From: Achatina immaculata
Taxonomy: Eukaryota > Mollusca > Gastropoda > Stylommatophora > Achatinidae
DNA: 64,000 nt
Assembly: GCA_009760885.1 (NCBI GenBank)
Contig: CM019692.1
Location: 50,187,430-50,251,429, forward strand
Direction of reading: 5' to 3'
Shown: in pieces, positions 41,601 through 48,514 of the stretch
Layout: every line of letters starts with the position of its first letter
Position numbering within the stretch: the stretch's first letter is position 1
The notes under the pieces: model-generated
Databases searched by the model: none
Told to the model about the DNA's origin: nothing
Seen by the model: only the letters and a program-made list of their open reading frames with translations
Program-made: the position numbers and the translations under genes

Positions 41601-44040
41601 TAGTTCGCCAATTTTTCCTGTCTTCGGCGAGTCTTTCAACCTCATCAAAGGATTTTATGCCTGTCAACTTGGCCTCTCTTAATAATGTTCTCTTCAGAGT
41701 TTCACGCGGTCTGCCCCTTTTTCTTCGGCCTGTTGTGTTCCACTTGATAGCTTGTTTTGGGATTCTCTGCTCATTTCTTCTCATCAAGTGGCCAACATAT
41801 GTCCATCTCCTTTTCCTGATCACCCGTGAGACTGGTTGTTGTTCAGTCATCTGTCTTATCTCTGCATTGTTCTTGAATTCATTCCACTTGATGCCGAGTA
41901 TTTTCCTTAGGCATTTGTTTTCAAAAGAGTCTAATTTCTTTTCTATTTCTTTAGTTGTTTTCCAGCTTTCGCATGCATAAATGAGGGTGGATATTACATT
42001 TGAATTGAATAGTCTTAACTTGGTTTTTGTGCTTATAACTTTTGAATTCCATATGTTCTCAAGATTCTTGAAGATTGATGCTGCTTTTGCAATTCTGATC
42101 CTAACTTCCTTTCTAGTGTCACCATCCTGGTCTATGTAGCTGCCAAGGTATGCAAATTGATTGACTTCTTCAATATCTGTCCCTTCTATGTGTATTTTTC
42201 CATTTTGATTGATGGGAATTTTCATTATTTTTGTTTTGTCCTTGTTAATTTCAAGTCCTATTTTGCTAGCCAGTGAAGATAGGCTATCTGTTTTTTCTTG
42301 CATGGAATTCACATTATTACTGATAAGAGTTATGTCATCAGCAAAATCAAGATCTTCTAGTTGGGTCCCATGTACCCAGTCAATACCTGTGTTACCTGTG
42401 CAGCATTTTGTCATTATGAAGTCTATTGTAATCCCAAAAAGTAAAGGAGACAGTATACATCCTTGTTTCACGCCTGTTTCAATCTGGAACCATTCACTCA
42501 TCCCTTCTTCTGTCTTGACTGCACAACCATATCCATTGTATAAGTCCTTAATGATGTTGACAATTTTAGATGGTATTCCATATAGACATAAAATTTTCCA
42601 TAATGAATCTCTGTGTATGCTATCAAATGCCTTCTTAAAATCTATGAAATTCAGTATTAATGGTTTCTGCTTTTCAATATGTTCTTCAAGTATTATTCTG
42701 AGAGTAAAGATCTGGTCGAGACAGCTTCTCCCTTTTCGAAATCCTGCTTGTTCTTCTCTCATTGCAGTATCCACTATATCTTTGAGTCTATTCAAAATGA
42801 CCTTGCAAAATACTTTTGACACAACTGATATTAAGGTTACTCCTCTCCAGTTGTTACAGTCACTAAGGTTGCCCTTTTTTGTCACAGACTGTACAAGGTA
42901 AATAGAAAATTATTTGCAGTTTAGTCTGGTATCTGTCTTTTCTTTTCAATAGTTCCTGTTTCCTTATTTAATAATGAAATATCAATGAATTTTTTGTTGC
43001 TGTTGGAACTTTGGTTCTGATTGAACAGAACATAAGCCATTGCTGAAGATGATGTGTTGTGCAATGTTTGTCATTTGCAAGAGATTGGATATTGAGGCAA
43101 CAAAGTGCAAATAAGCTACAGAATAAGCAATAACAAACACCATGTGTCTACATAAGATCATTGGAGTGTTCTGACCAAATAACCATAAGAAATGATCTCT
43201 TGTTACGAGAGAGACAGACATGACACCACTGTTGGCAGGAGCTGAAAGGAGGTGGCAATGGACTGGCCAGATTATGAGAATGATAAAGGAATCCTTACCA
43301 TAATGTGACGCCACAGGGCAAAAGAAGCACTGGAAGACATAAAGTGACAGAGATAATGCTAGTAAACAGACATGGGAGACAGCCAAAAAAGACAACAAAA
43401 GGATGAACACAGGAGACAACCAAAAAGATGGCAAAAGACTGACATGGAAGATAGTCAAAAAGCTAGTGAAGGACCAACAAAATCCCTTGCTACCACCAGC
43501 TTCATGTGTCTCCGACACTGAAGTGACGGGACAGAGAGATACTAGTAATTAATACAGGCAATAACGTGCAAATAATAAATCAGAACAAGCAATAACAAAT
43601 AATATATTGATAATTAATATGCTATGTTTTCACATGAGCTTTATACTGAAATTGTGGTCAATCTCTCAAATGCTTCATAGTATGAGAAATAAAATTAATT
43701 TCTCTGATCTGCCTGCTCATATATTCTCTTCACAGAAAGTGGTACAGTTTGTAATGAAACTGTAATATGACGAATATATGACAAGAAAGAAAGAAAAATT
43801 GCGTCTTATCAAACATACTTCTATTTTAGGATACCGTACAGGCTTTGCAAAGCGGAGATCGCCAACAGGTGGCAAGGCATACGGCATTCCTACAAATGCT
43901 AGATAAATATGCCCCTGTAAAGAGAGCAGGGCAGTGCCCCTGAATGTTCCCGCTGGCGTAGAAACTACCAGGGGGTCTTCGTGAGATGCACTTATAACCA
44001 GGCTAAGCGCGGCTAAGTATAGGACGATGATATGGGTCAT
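20489..44040 (-). CDS. Type-B carboxylesterase (cholinesterase-like), 8 exons, one frameshift
   Basis: The gene belongs to the alpha/beta-hydrolase carboxylesterase type-B family, whose enzymes hydrolyse carboxylic esters. Eight exons give about 558 residues, the usual family length. Residues 1-19 are a signal peptide (MTHIIVLYLAALSLVISAS). Landmarks are FVGMPYALPPVGDLRF (47-62), EDCLYLNVFVP (100-110), HGGGF (130-134, oxyanion hole), Ser211 in GNSMG, Glu335 in NNEG and His442 in GMGHG. The usual GESAG is replaced by GNSMG. The C-terminus, KQEL, fits the KDEL-type ER-retention pattern, so an ER-lumen enzyme is likely. All introns are GT-AG. Phases are 0,0,0,0,1,1,2 and all agree if one base missing at 33515/33516 is counted. 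As written, exon 5 hits TGA at 33513-33515. The true substrate cannot be told. Confidence 0.9.
20745..20905 (-). mobile_element. Old family-H fragment
   Basis: CCTCCTGAAACTATGAGCAG, GATGCTC and GTCAGTTATGGTGGC follow the order of family H (TCCCTGTAACTGCGAGCTG ... GGTTGTGGTGGC). It lies in intron 7, just upstream of the terminal exon, and is strongly diverged. Confidence 0.5.
21453..22067 (-). mobile_element. Family-H SINE-like element, split by LINE-C
   Basis: This is a family-H copy (CCCTGTAACTGTGAGCTG, GCTGATGCTGTGGAGGTGTT, ACTCCACCACCATGGGGACT, CTGCCCCGTTAGCCAGGCTA). A perfect 13-bp TSD, aatgttgcattaa, lies at 21440-21452 and 22068-22080. LINE-C is inserted nine bases in from the left end. 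Orientation is taken from the (AAGTAC)-like tail, which reads on the minus strand. It has no coding capacity. Confidence 0.85.
21462..21717 (+). mobile_element. LINE-C 3' fragment nested in family H
   Basis: Encodes the LINE-C C-terminus (MTDNLLPKIALRWTPHGN, RSKGRPKETWRRT, PCALGT) and the short tail CAGAGAAAGAGAGAGAG. The TSD is aacttgtactt at 21451-21461 and aacttgtattt at 21718-21728, with one mismatch. Confidence 0.85.
22555..23486. repeat. 32-bp minisatellite, about 29 copies
   Basis: The unit is CACTGATAAGAAACACCACA then ATCACTAAAAGT. The left third is dominated by CACTGATAAG, the right third by CATTGCTAAG, with CACTGCTAAG and CACTTCTAAG variants between, so variants have spread in blocks. 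It lies in carboxylesterase intron 7. There are no unique spacers, so it is not a CRISPR. Confidence 0.97.
23815..23945. repeat. 20-bp AT-rich tandem repeat, about 6 copies
   Basis: The unit is CATATTTACAATTAACTTAT, with small variations. Confidence 0.9.
24456..24778 (+). mobile_element. Unassigned LINE 3' end with (ATTC)n tail
   Basis: This inserted sequence ends GAAAAATAAAGATTATTC followed by ATTC repeats, a common LINE 3' end with a polyadenylation-like AATAAA. It interrupts LINE-F between GATCTTCCTCTT and TCTTTCTTTTTCC. The TSD is at most about 4-5 bp (TCTT). No coding part remains. Confidence 0.65.
24841..25540. mobile_element. Non-autonomous piggyBac-like DNA transposon
   Basis: The 700-bp element starts TTAACTCTTCCTATGCC and ends GGCCTGGGAAGAGTTAA, giving inverted ends with about 14 of 17 matches. 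TTAA lies at both ends (24841-24844 and 25537-25540). It sits at a TTAA within LINE-F, and removing it with one TTAA restores the continuous LINE-F sequence. TTAA targets are typical of piggyBac. No transposase ORF remains; a short acidic open stretch begins near ATGGTGAAAGAGTCC (about 25000) and soon stops. Confidence 0.8.
25701..25938 (-). CDS. Carboxylesterase exon 7
   Basis: 238 bp encoding GRSYFLYFDYLPSYSP, then GMGHGFDLMYLF with the catalytic His, and the YTDILAGFMKSG helix. The acceptor is TTATTTTCCAG|GT and the donor GG|GTAAGT. The next intron begins only about 45 bp from a heavily interrupted LINE-F copy. Confidence 0.92.
25940..26800. other. Intron 6 sequence, no gene recognised
   Basis: AT-rich with A-runs near 26320 and 26597. 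Short open frames of 84-92 codons occur on both strands, but none matches a known domain. Confidence 0.5.
26800..27275 (+). mobile_element. Probable retroposon with (GAA)n end
   Basis: The segment is relatively G+C-rich and ends in AATGCGCATGAAGAAGAAGAAG, the kind of 3' end seen for LINE-E and family D. Fragments such as GGTGGGGAATGAATATCGC and CTCCAAAGTT-like codons suggest a decayed coding part. No TSD or family could be fixed. Confidence 0.4.
27355..27640 (+). mobile_element. LINE-F C-terminal fragment
   Basis: LNIEEGWLVKKIKQRK, KRKRGRPSRRWLQDIVD, a stop at 27536, AYNREAYRKAVKEAKF and RKGHAND, with tail GACCGACTGAC. The FGHIKRHEN block is damaged by a small deletion. It lies in intron 6. 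Confidence 0.85.
27890..28186 (+). mobile_element. Family-H element, left part of a split copy
   Basis: GACCAAGACC-like and CACCTCTCCAGTAACAAGG blocks, CCACATGGTAGTGGAGTCTG and CTGCTTTTTAGCTTCACTCC follow the family-H order in the plus orientation. Past the LINE-E insertion, 29739-29760 supplies the next H block (ACAGTTTCAGGGAG). It is diverged and therefore old. Confidence 0.65.
28201..29724 (+). mobile_element. LINE-E, I/Jockey-type ORF2 C-terminal half with RNase H, frame open
   Basis: An uninterrupted frame runs from the flank to TAG at 29690. It covers the end of the RT region (YLGVTLDSKLTWKQHI, ILPHLEYGSTSW) and a complete RNase H domain: YTDGSAHNA (D), CNNFDAEVRAI (E), ILTDARSVLEAL (D) and PGNEKADHLAKEG (D). 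An EHIL knuckle with Cys residues then follows. RNase H after RT is known in the I, Jockey-related and Ingi groups. The tail is GCGAACGAAGAAGAAGAAG. A perfect 14-bp TSD, agaacaccctgctc, lies at 28187-28200 and 29725-29738. The open frame and perfect TSD mark it as young. It is 5' truncated and inserted into a family-H copy. Confidence 0.93.
30066..30360. repeat. Degenerate tandem repeat, about 43 bp
   Basis: Words such as CCACTAAAATATTAC, TTTTATAA and TGTAAGGAAA recur at intervals of about 40-48 bp with many changes. This is an old array in intron 6, just before exon 6. Confidence 0.6.
30403..30594 (-). CDS. Carboxylesterase exon 6
   Basis: 192 bp with two leading and one trailing split-codon bases. 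It encodes PDTMSAAFLSQAFKF, then ILSWYKIPGHFRFKPSYDIL and TYRFLEASASDNR. The acceptor is GTGAAACAG|AT and the donor AGGG|GTGAGA. It corresponds to the helical segment between the catalytic Glu and His. Confidence 0.88.
30702..31205 (+). mobile_element. LINE-A C-terminal fragment (A-prime subfamily)
   Basis: Encodes ASESWKTTKEINNKSNSFEN, KQQPVSWVIRKRRWTY and RGRPRETLKQTLLKEASL in two overlapping frames (a frameshift near 31018). It ends ATGATGTAAAATGTAAG. A perfect 11-bp TSD, aattcttcaat, lies at 30691-30701 and 31206-31216. It lies in intron 5. Confidence 0.88.
31217..32515. other. Intron 5 sequence, no gene recognised
   Basis: A minus-strand open frame at 31828-32046 (72 codons) starts with a hydrophobic stretch, MLLLVCCWLSVVLTTI. 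It lacks any recognisable domain or splice context, so I do not call it a gene. Poly-T and poly-A runs occur at 32164 and 32457. Confidence 0.45.
32518..33005 (-). mobile_element. tRNA-type SINE body, split by family H
   Basis: The left part (GTATTTTCCTTGACCTGTC) and right part (CCAGAAGAAGTCAGGTACCC, ATTTCTACAG) match the minus strand of the SINE at 41201-41468. They are separated by the family-H insertion. It lies in intron 5. Confidence 0.75.
32609..32951 (-). mobile_element. Family-H SINE-like element, 343 bp, with TSD
   Basis: The best-preserved family-H copy: CCCTGTAACTGCGAGCTGG, GCAGCCGATGCTGTAGAG, CAGGGGGTGTGCAATGCTTC, CTCCACCACCATGGGGGC, GGGACAGGGTCTTGGTCAG. The 9-bp TSD, ccatttcca, lies at 32600-32608 and 32952-32960 and belongs to the host SINE. 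There is no open frame, and no clear tRNA or 5S head is seen. Confidence 0.85.
33285..33632 (-). CDS. Carboxylesterase exon 5, with a 1-bp frameshift
   Basis: The acceptor is AATTCCCAG|GGT and the donor GTAG|GTAAGA. The first 39 codons (GLIMSGTMF to KHETTDAM) are followed at once by TGA at 33513-33515. One frame over, the family sequence continues without a gap (VSCLRQLPPEKF, then MNNEGAVDFFGPF with the catalytic Glu). The exon is 348 bp, but the flanking phases (0 in, 1 out) require 3n+1, so exactly one base is missing. This could be a true lesion or a base-calling error. Confidence 0.88.
33640..34790. other. Intron 4 sequence, no gene recognised
   Basis: Contains an ATTC run at 33692-33707 and otherwise unique AT-rich sequence. 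No coding signal was seen. Confidence 0.5.
34797..35042 (-). CDS. Carboxylesterase exon 4
   Basis: 82 codons, GDVIVVTFNYRLSWLGF through AKGLFTK. It holds the nucleophile elbow, FGGDPDDITIGGNSMGG. The spacing matches the family Ser signature, but the residue after Ser is Met where Ala, Ser, Thr or Gly is usual. The acceptor is CACACCAG|GGT and the donor AAG|GTGTGT. Confidence 0.92.
35120..35600 (-). mobile_element. LINE-A C-terminal fragment (A-prime subfamily)
   Basis: The minus strand encodes CWKTTKEIEKKLDTFENNCL, RKILCIQWIEFKNNIEI, QQPVSLVIQKK and the ETL / DEVEKLIEN end, with frame breaks. Its tail, read on the plus strand, is CATTCTTACATCTTACATCC. It lies in intron 3. Confidence 0.8.
35607..35805. 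repeat. 24-25 bp A/T-rich tandem repeat, about 8 copies
   Basis: The unit is ATACAAAAAAATGTCAGTTT plus TTAT, with variable A-runs. It abuts the 5' end of the LINE-A copy. Near-poly-A follows at 35815-35831. Confidence 0.85.
36063..36167 (-). CDS. Carboxylesterase exon 3
   Basis: 35 codons containing KKVFLYIHGGGFFMGSSLEY, the oxyanion-hole loop. The donor is CTG|GTAAGC at 36062. The acceptor is TTTAGCAG|GAG, or TTTAG|CAG three bases earlier, which would add one Gln in frame. The tract before it is a (TA)n run with no clear pyrimidine stretch. Confidence 0.88.
36174..36810 (+). mobile_element. LINE-A C-terminal fragment next to exon 3
   Basis: A (TA)n run at 36176-36197 leads into LINE-A sequence: RKLELVLQKQ, FKNLENIWNSKIISTKTKL, RLFNSNVISTFIYACESW, QMSKQQPVSWVIRKRRWTYV and RGRPRETLKRTLLKEASLV. 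The tail is GGAAGGATGTAAAATGTAAG. Frames shift at about 36530. The insertion edge lies only about 30 bp from the exon-3 acceptor, so it supplies part of the intron-2 3' region. Confidence 0.82.
37046..37132. repeat. 17-bp tandem repeat, about 5 copies
   Basis: The unit is ATTATCTTGTTTCAGTC. The last copies have TTCTCTTG and TTGCTC. Confidence 0.92.
37290..37465. repeat. Diverged single copy of the 19.3-kb inverted-repeat arm
   Basis: CTATTTCTTTGCCCTGTATG, TTTCTGTATGATTAAGG and TATCACAGCTTTACTGCA match 19672-19815 in order. It shows that the arm sequence is dispersed and that it extends past the inverted-repeat boundary. Confidence 0.65.
37500..38275. other. Intron 2 sequence, no gene recognised
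   Basis: A-runs at 37574 and 37704 and short open frames only. A C+G-richer stretch at 37800-37900 (ACTTCAGTGTCTTGCGGCTG) may be a decayed LINE terminus, but no family was assigned. Confidence 0.4.
38290..38412 (-). CDS. Carboxylesterase exon 2
   Basis: 41 codons from HIYNATEFAPVC to VFVPEEDDQ. The acceptor is CCTTTGGCCAG|CAC and the donor CAG|GTCAGA. It holds Cys86 and Cys102 in EDCLYLNV, the second family signature and the likely first disulphide. NAT is a possible N-glycosylation site. The preceding intron is 5.4 kb. Confidence 0.9.
38774..39582 (+). mobile_element. LINE-A fragment with internal deletion
   Basis: Starts within the RT motif QGCILSPLLFGITIDFIMKK and runs through LDFADDITLISNNVNSMQEK (intact FADD) to RGRPCETLKRTLLREA. 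Relative to the copy at 41.5-42.9 kb, about 130 bp between TKTKLR and RKILGIKWN are missing at 39222, and a 1-bp shift occurs near 39030. The TSD is aaccatgtacc at 38763-38773 and aaccacgtacc at 39583-39593. It lies in intron 1. Confidence 0.88.
39638..40270 (+). mobile_element. LINE-C C-terminal fragment with TSD
   Basis: An open frame of about 200 codons: [54 protein letters not shown] and SKGRPKETWRRTTERML, ending PCALGT. The tail is CACTTAAGGTTCAGACAGAG then (AG)n. A perfect 12-bp TSD, attcatgacttt, lies at 39626-39637 and 40271-40282. It lies in intron 1, antisense to the host gene. Confidence 0.93.
40728..41000. repeat. 26-bp minisatellite, about 10.5 copies
   Basis: The unit is ATTACTGGTTTCTTTGTCTC plus CTGCAC. 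Copies are nearly identical. The 26-bp period reads YWFLCLLHITGFF-type peptides in all three frames, which is not evidence of a protein. It lies in intron 1. Confidence 0.97.
41201..41468 (+). mobile_element. tRNA-derived SINE with TSD, 268 bp
   Basis: The head carries an A-box-like TGGCGAAGTGG and a B-box-like GGTTCAAATCC at tRNA spacing (about 41215-41270). A (CA)n/C-rich stretch follows, then a body with AGAAATGGGTACCTGACTTC and GACAGGTCAAGGAAAATA. A perfect 12-bp TSD, ccagtcttgtaa, lies at 41189-41200 and 41469-41480. The same body appears at 18.3 and 32.5-33.0 kb. The clear TSD marks it as recent. It lies in intron 1. Confidence 0.9.
41542..42880 (-). mobile_element. LINE-A, RT to C-terminus with open frame
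   Basis: An uninterrupted frame of about 435 codons. RT motifs in order are NWRGVTLISVVSKVF, EEQAGFRKGRSCLDQIF, NFIDFKKAFDSIHRDSLW, GVKQGCILSPLLF and DFADDITLIS, with the catalytic Asp pair intact. Then come QFAYLGSYIDQDGDT, ACESWKTTKE, RKRRWTYVGHLMRRN, KRGRPRETLKRT and RALCDV. The tail, read on the minus strand, is GGAAGGATATAAGATAAG. A perfect 10-bp TSD, gtcacagact, lies at 41532-41541 and 42881-42890. The endonuclease half is missing. It lies in intron 1, in sense with the host gene. Confidence 0.95.
43020..43545 (+). mobile_element. Decayed LINE C-terminus (family J)
   Basis: The frame fragments IIGVF-PNNHKK, then ERRWQWTGQIMRM, and a tail of tandemly disturbed 25-40 bp words (ACATGGGAGACAGCCAAAAA) recall the RRWxWxGHxxRM region of LINE C-termini. 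Stops and shifts are frequent. It lies in intron 1. Confidence 0.55.
43819..44040 (-). CDS. Carboxylesterase exon 1
   Basis: This exon holds the start codon (ATG at 44040-44038, with A at -3), the signal peptide and the N-terminal strand region, VVSTPAGTFRG and FVGMPYALPPVGDLRF, through YPKIE. The donor is GAA|GTATGT at 43818. It is 74 codons and ends in phase 0. No TATA box is obvious within 60 bp upstream. Confidence 0.9.
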
Positions 44041-44324
44041 TGTTTTAATATCTGGCTAGTAGTATTGCACGATTTCTCCTTTGTTCGGAAATGTTTCTTT
44101 CACGTTCTACATAACTTCAGGATGAAGGGCAGGTGTAAGAAATCAAAAACAGCAGAAATATAGTTCTTCCTCCTTGAGGTTGTAGACCTTTGAAACAATG
44201 AAAGGCAACTCTTAAACACTTAACATACGAAGGTAGGCAACGCTGTTAATTTGTTTCCTGTAGTCCGCCTTTAGATTATGTCCCATAGTTAGCATGAGGA
44301 TGTTAGCAGGAGATGGAAATTGCA

Positions 44325-44450
44325 GAAGCGTTAAATATCCCATTATATGAAGCAAATCGTCGAATCCTATCAAGACGTCTTTTTGTCACCTCAACACCGA
44401 AAGGTATAATGAGGAAGGGGAGAAGACAAGACAAGTTAGCATGAAAGAAA
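44325..44450. repeat. Short dispersed repeat shared with 33158-33265
   Basis: TTATATGAAGCAAA, CCTTTC/CACCTCAACAC-GAAAGG and GGAGA-AAGAC words appear in the same order at both sites. The family is unknown. The rest of 44041-44610, upstream of the carboxylesterase start, shows no promoter motif I can support. Confidence 0.45.
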
Positions 44451-44619
44451 TGCTTAAGTCCGTAGGGTGGGGCAGAAGATTTGTATATTCTCGGTGACTC
44501 GTCAGTCAGGACTAATAGAAAAAAGAAACATGCACACATTCACACAAACTCTGCTTTCGTGGCCATACACACATAAGAGAAAACAATAAAATTCCATTTA
44601 TTTTGTTAATTGTTAAACC

Positions 44620-46172
44620 TTACCAGCCCCACAACTAAATTTCAACCTAGATGAAGTTAAATTGCATGAAATTGAAACAGCAGTGAATTTAATGGCTAAC
44701 AGCAAAGCTGCAAGTGAAGATGAAATAACACCCGAACTGCTAAAAGCTATCAATAGTGACAGCATGAGACAACTACAGAGAATGTTTAACAAGATTTGGA
44801 AAGAAGAAAAGGTCCCTTCTAAATGGAAAAAAGGAATTGTTAAAATAAAAAAAGGCAACATTAGTGACTGTAACAATTGCAGAGGAGTAACCTTAACATC
44901 AGTTGTGTCAAAAGTATTTGGCAAGGTCATTTTAAATAGACTTAAAGATATAGTGGATACCCTAATGAGAGAAGAACAAGCAGGATTTCGAAAAGGGAGA
45001 ATCTGTCTCGACCAGATCTTTACTCTAAGAATAATACTCGAAGAACATATTGAAAAGCAGAAACCATTAATACTGAACTTCATAGACTTTAAAAAGGCAT
45101 TTGGTAGCATACATAGAGATTCATTATGGAGAATTTTAAGTCTATATGGAATACCATCTAAAACTGTCAACATCATTATGGACTTCTACAATGGATATGT
45201 TTGTGCAGTCAAGACAGAAGAAGAGATGAGTGAATGGTTCCAGATTGAAACAGGTGTGAAACAAGGATGTATACTGTCTCCTTTACTTTTTGGAATTACA
45301 ATAGACTTCATAATGAAAAAATGCTGCACAGATAACACAGGTATTGACTGGGTACATGGGACCCAACTAGAAGATCTCGATTTTGTTGATGACATAACTC
45401 TTATCAGTAACAATGTGAATTCCATGCAAGAAAAAACAGATAGACTGTCTTCACTGACCAGCAAAATAGGACTTGAAATTAACAAGGACAAAACAAAAAT
45501 AATCAAAATTCCCCTTAATCAAAATGGAAAAATGCAAGTAGAAGGGACAGATATTGAGGAAGTCAATCAATTTGCATACCTTGGCAGCTACATAGACCAA
45601 GATGGTGACACCAGAAAGGAAGTTAGAATTGCAAAAGCAGCATCAATCTTCAAGAATCTTGAGAACATATGGAATTCAAAAGTTATAAGCACAAAAACCA
45701 AGTTAAGACTATTCAATTCAAATGTAATATCCACCCTCATTTATGCATGCGAAAGCTGGAAAACAACTAAAGAAATAGACAAGAAATTAGACTCTTTTGA
45801 AAACAAATGCCTAAGGAAAATACTCGGCATCAAGTGGAACGAATTCAAGAACAATGCAGAGATAAAACAGATGACTGAACAACAACCAGTCTCATGGGTG
45901 ATGAGGAAAAGGAGATGGACATATGTTGGTCACTTGATGAGAAGAAATGATCAGAGAATCCCAAAACAAGCTATCAAGTGGAACACAACAGGCCGAAGAA
46001 AAAGAGGCAGACCGCGTGAAACTCTGAAGAGGACATTGTTAAGAGAGGCCAAATTAACAGGCATAAAATCCCTTGATGAGGTTGAAAGACTCGCCGAAGA
46101 CAGGGAAAATTGACTAACAACCTTGTGAGCCCTATGTGACGTTTAACGGCACGGGAAGGATATAAGATATAA
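44620..46172 (+). mobile_element. LINE-A, longest RT-containing copy
   Basis: The frame runs about 490 codons from LNFNLDEVKLHEIETAVN through KWKKGIVKIKKGNISDC, GFRKGRICLDQIF, NFIDFKKAFGSIHRD, GVKQGCILSPLLF and LDFVDDITLIS to RGRPRETLKRTLLREAKL, then stops early in the last 15 codons (TGA near 46111). FVDD replaces FADD and GSIHR replaces DSIHR, so some motif residues have changed. The tail is GGAAGGATATAAGATATAAG. No TSD could be fixed. Confidence 0.9.
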
Positions 46173-46179
46173 GACAATG

Positions 46180-46755
46180 GTAGAACTGCATTATAATTGG
46201 GTTATCTCCCTTAGACCGTTTGGCGAAAGAGGTGTACGCCAATGTGAGGGTGCATGACGCCAACCTGATGTGATGATAAAATGAAAAAAAAAAAAAAATG
46301 AACTCTCCAAAAAATCCTTCCATGGGCTCCCAGGTTAAGAATTGCTGCCTTATACACATGTTCCATAAAAGAATACTGTTAGTTCTATGTATTCCTAAGA
46401 AAAGAACTTGGCTAGAACAGATTTACATTTCTTTGTGTATTCTGTCTTCTAGCTGGTCATATCGTCAGTTCCCATGAATCTATTAATCAATCTCGCTTTT
46501 ATCATCTTCTTTATCCTGACTCGTATCTAGGCTCGATGAACGGGCCGGGTTCCAGTAGGTGTACATCTAAGACTTTCCCTTCTTCAACGGTAGTCCGAAG
46601 AGCTTCAAATGTGCCCTTAGTGGATGAAAACAGAATAGCCAGTCTATAGTGTAAATGGGGGTTGGGGAAGGAAGACTTTTGCACAGCCTTACAAATTCCA
46701 CTCGGCGTTCAATACTTGTACCTCTAACTTGGTCTTCAAATCAAGTTTTAATATG
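46180..46755. other. No gene recognised
   Basis: Short open frames and a poly-A run near 46283. No domain or repeat is recognised. Confidence 0.45.
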
Positions 46756-46759
46756 TCAT

Positions 46760-47148
46760 AATCAGGGAGGATATACCACAGAGGACTGGATATTTTCAGG
46801 GATATATCACAGATGACTAGGTATTTTCAGGGATATATCACAGAGGACTATATATTTTCAAGGATATATCACAGAGGACTAGATATTTTCAGGGATATAT
46901 AACATAGGATTATGTATTTTCAAGGATATATCAAGAGGATTTGATATTTTCAGGGATATATCACAGAGGACTAGATATTTTCAGAGAAATATAACAGAGG
47001 ACTAGATATTTTCAGAGAAATATAACAGAGGACTACATATTTTCAGAGGAATATAACAGAGGACTAGATATTTTCAGAGAAATATAACAGAGGACTAGAT
47101 ATTTTCAGAGAAATATCACAGAGGACTAGATATTTCTAGGGATATACT
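46760..47148. repeat. 31-bp minisatellite, about 12 copies
   Basis: The unit is GGGATATATCACAGAGGACT then AGATATTTTCA, with GAGAAATATAACAG variants in the right half. Confidence 0.95.
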
Positions 47149-47859
47149 TTGAGGAGAAGATAGGAGCAACAGAGGACTTGTCTGCAGAGCGGAGATGATT
47201 GTCCAGCATCGATGACAAGTGATATCACGGACAGTTTCCTTTGGCTGACGCTAGTATTGCTCATGATTTCTCTTTCCAACATTAAGCTGCCCGTAACTTC
47301 TTTGTTTTTATTTTTTTTCGTGATATTCATTTGATTCTAAAAGTCCCTTGTCCCAATCCTCCATTTTAAACTCAGGATGTCTACTGAATCCTATTCTATT
47401 ATCGTCTAGAAAAGAATGTCCGCTATTATCTATTCCTTTACGGTGATAATTAAGGAAATGTAAGCAGTTTACTTCAATTTTTTAAAATTCCTTTACTAAG
47501 ACTTGAAATTCCTCTCCTGTGAGCTACCTGTTCTACTCATTGAGAATCCCTGATCCAGATTTAACATGGCCTCAATTTTTTAAAATTAATTTTGTTTTGT
47601 TTTTCAGCTGAATATTCGTGTTTCTGCTCACAAAGTAGTATTTTAAAATAATTAATAAGTGATTTTAAAAACTGATGTAATATTTCTTTGCAGCTGAAAG
47701 TACATTTTGTCTTTGTCCTTCGTCTTCTGGCTTTTTTTTTCCTTTTTGTTATTTTATTTATTTATTTTGACATCGGTGCTAACACTGTATTCTAGATATG
47801 CCTTAATGCCATGGAATCGGGAATTTTACCTTTTTTTTTTTCTTTACCTGTATTTGACA

Positions 47860-48420
47860 CTGCAGGTTTGGTATGGCGAACTTGTGGCGGGAAGGAAGCC
47901 ACAAGGTACACCTAAACTGAGATGGAAAGATTCTTGTATACCATCACTGCGAGATTTTTCTATCAGCCATGAGGTCTGTTAAGAACTTACTCCTTGTACT
48001 TCTACTTGTACTTGTACGAACTCCCTGTAACTGCGAGCTGTTGTTCTTTGCAGCCAATGCTGTAGAGATGTTGAGGCACAGCATAGCATGGGCGTGGGAA
48101 CAGGTTATGGCAACCACTTTTTCACTCCCGGAGTACAGCTAAAAAGCAGGGGGTGTGCAATGCTTCATTAGCAGACTCCAACACCATGGGGACTATGGCG
48201 ATCCCTGCCCCGTTAGCCAGGCTAGGCCTGTTACTGGGGGTACCACGGAAAGGTGGGACAGGGTCTTGGTCAGCTATGGGTCGCTGATTGCCTCATAGGA
48301 CAGACGTCGCCAAAGACCAAGTATGTGAAAAAGCAATTCTGTGGAAGGGCAAAAGCATCCGCTGAAGAGGAAATGAGGACCAAACATGAAGACAGAAGAC
48401 ACAAGCGCAAAAGAAACTAG
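47860..48420 (+). mobile_element. LINE-K C-terminus, split by family H
   Basis: 47865-47985 encodes VWYGELVAGRKPQGTPKLRW, KDSCIPSLRDFSISHE. After family H, 48305-48420 continues DVAKDQVCEKAI and, one frame on, AKASAEEEMRTKHEDRRHK. This order (YGEL..G.RP.G.PKLR.KD ... W..A..R..W) is the C-terminal block of a widespread LINE type. It is dead, with shifts. Confidence 0.72.
47992..48303 (-). mobile_element. Family-H SINE-like element in LINE-K
   Basis: CTCCCTGTAACTGCGAGCTG, GCCAATGCTGTAGAGATGTT, AAAGCAGGGGGTGTGCAATG and CTGCCCCGTTAGCCAGGCTA match family H closely. The left end is a CTTGTACTTCTACTTGTACT run, read as an (AAGTAC)n tail on the minus strand. The right end lacks the TTCACCC block. No clear TSD. 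Confidence 0.8.
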
Positions 48421-48514
48421 ACCTTGCAACACAAACATTGCTTTATGTCACTGTGACCGGCATACAAACTCAGCATTGATAGAATCAAAAGCTGCTCTGC
48501 TTGATAATATTTCA

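Noticed and set aside
44041..44110. Core promoter of the carboxylesterase
   Set aside because: No TATA box or initiator could be recognised with confidence, so no promoter is annotated.
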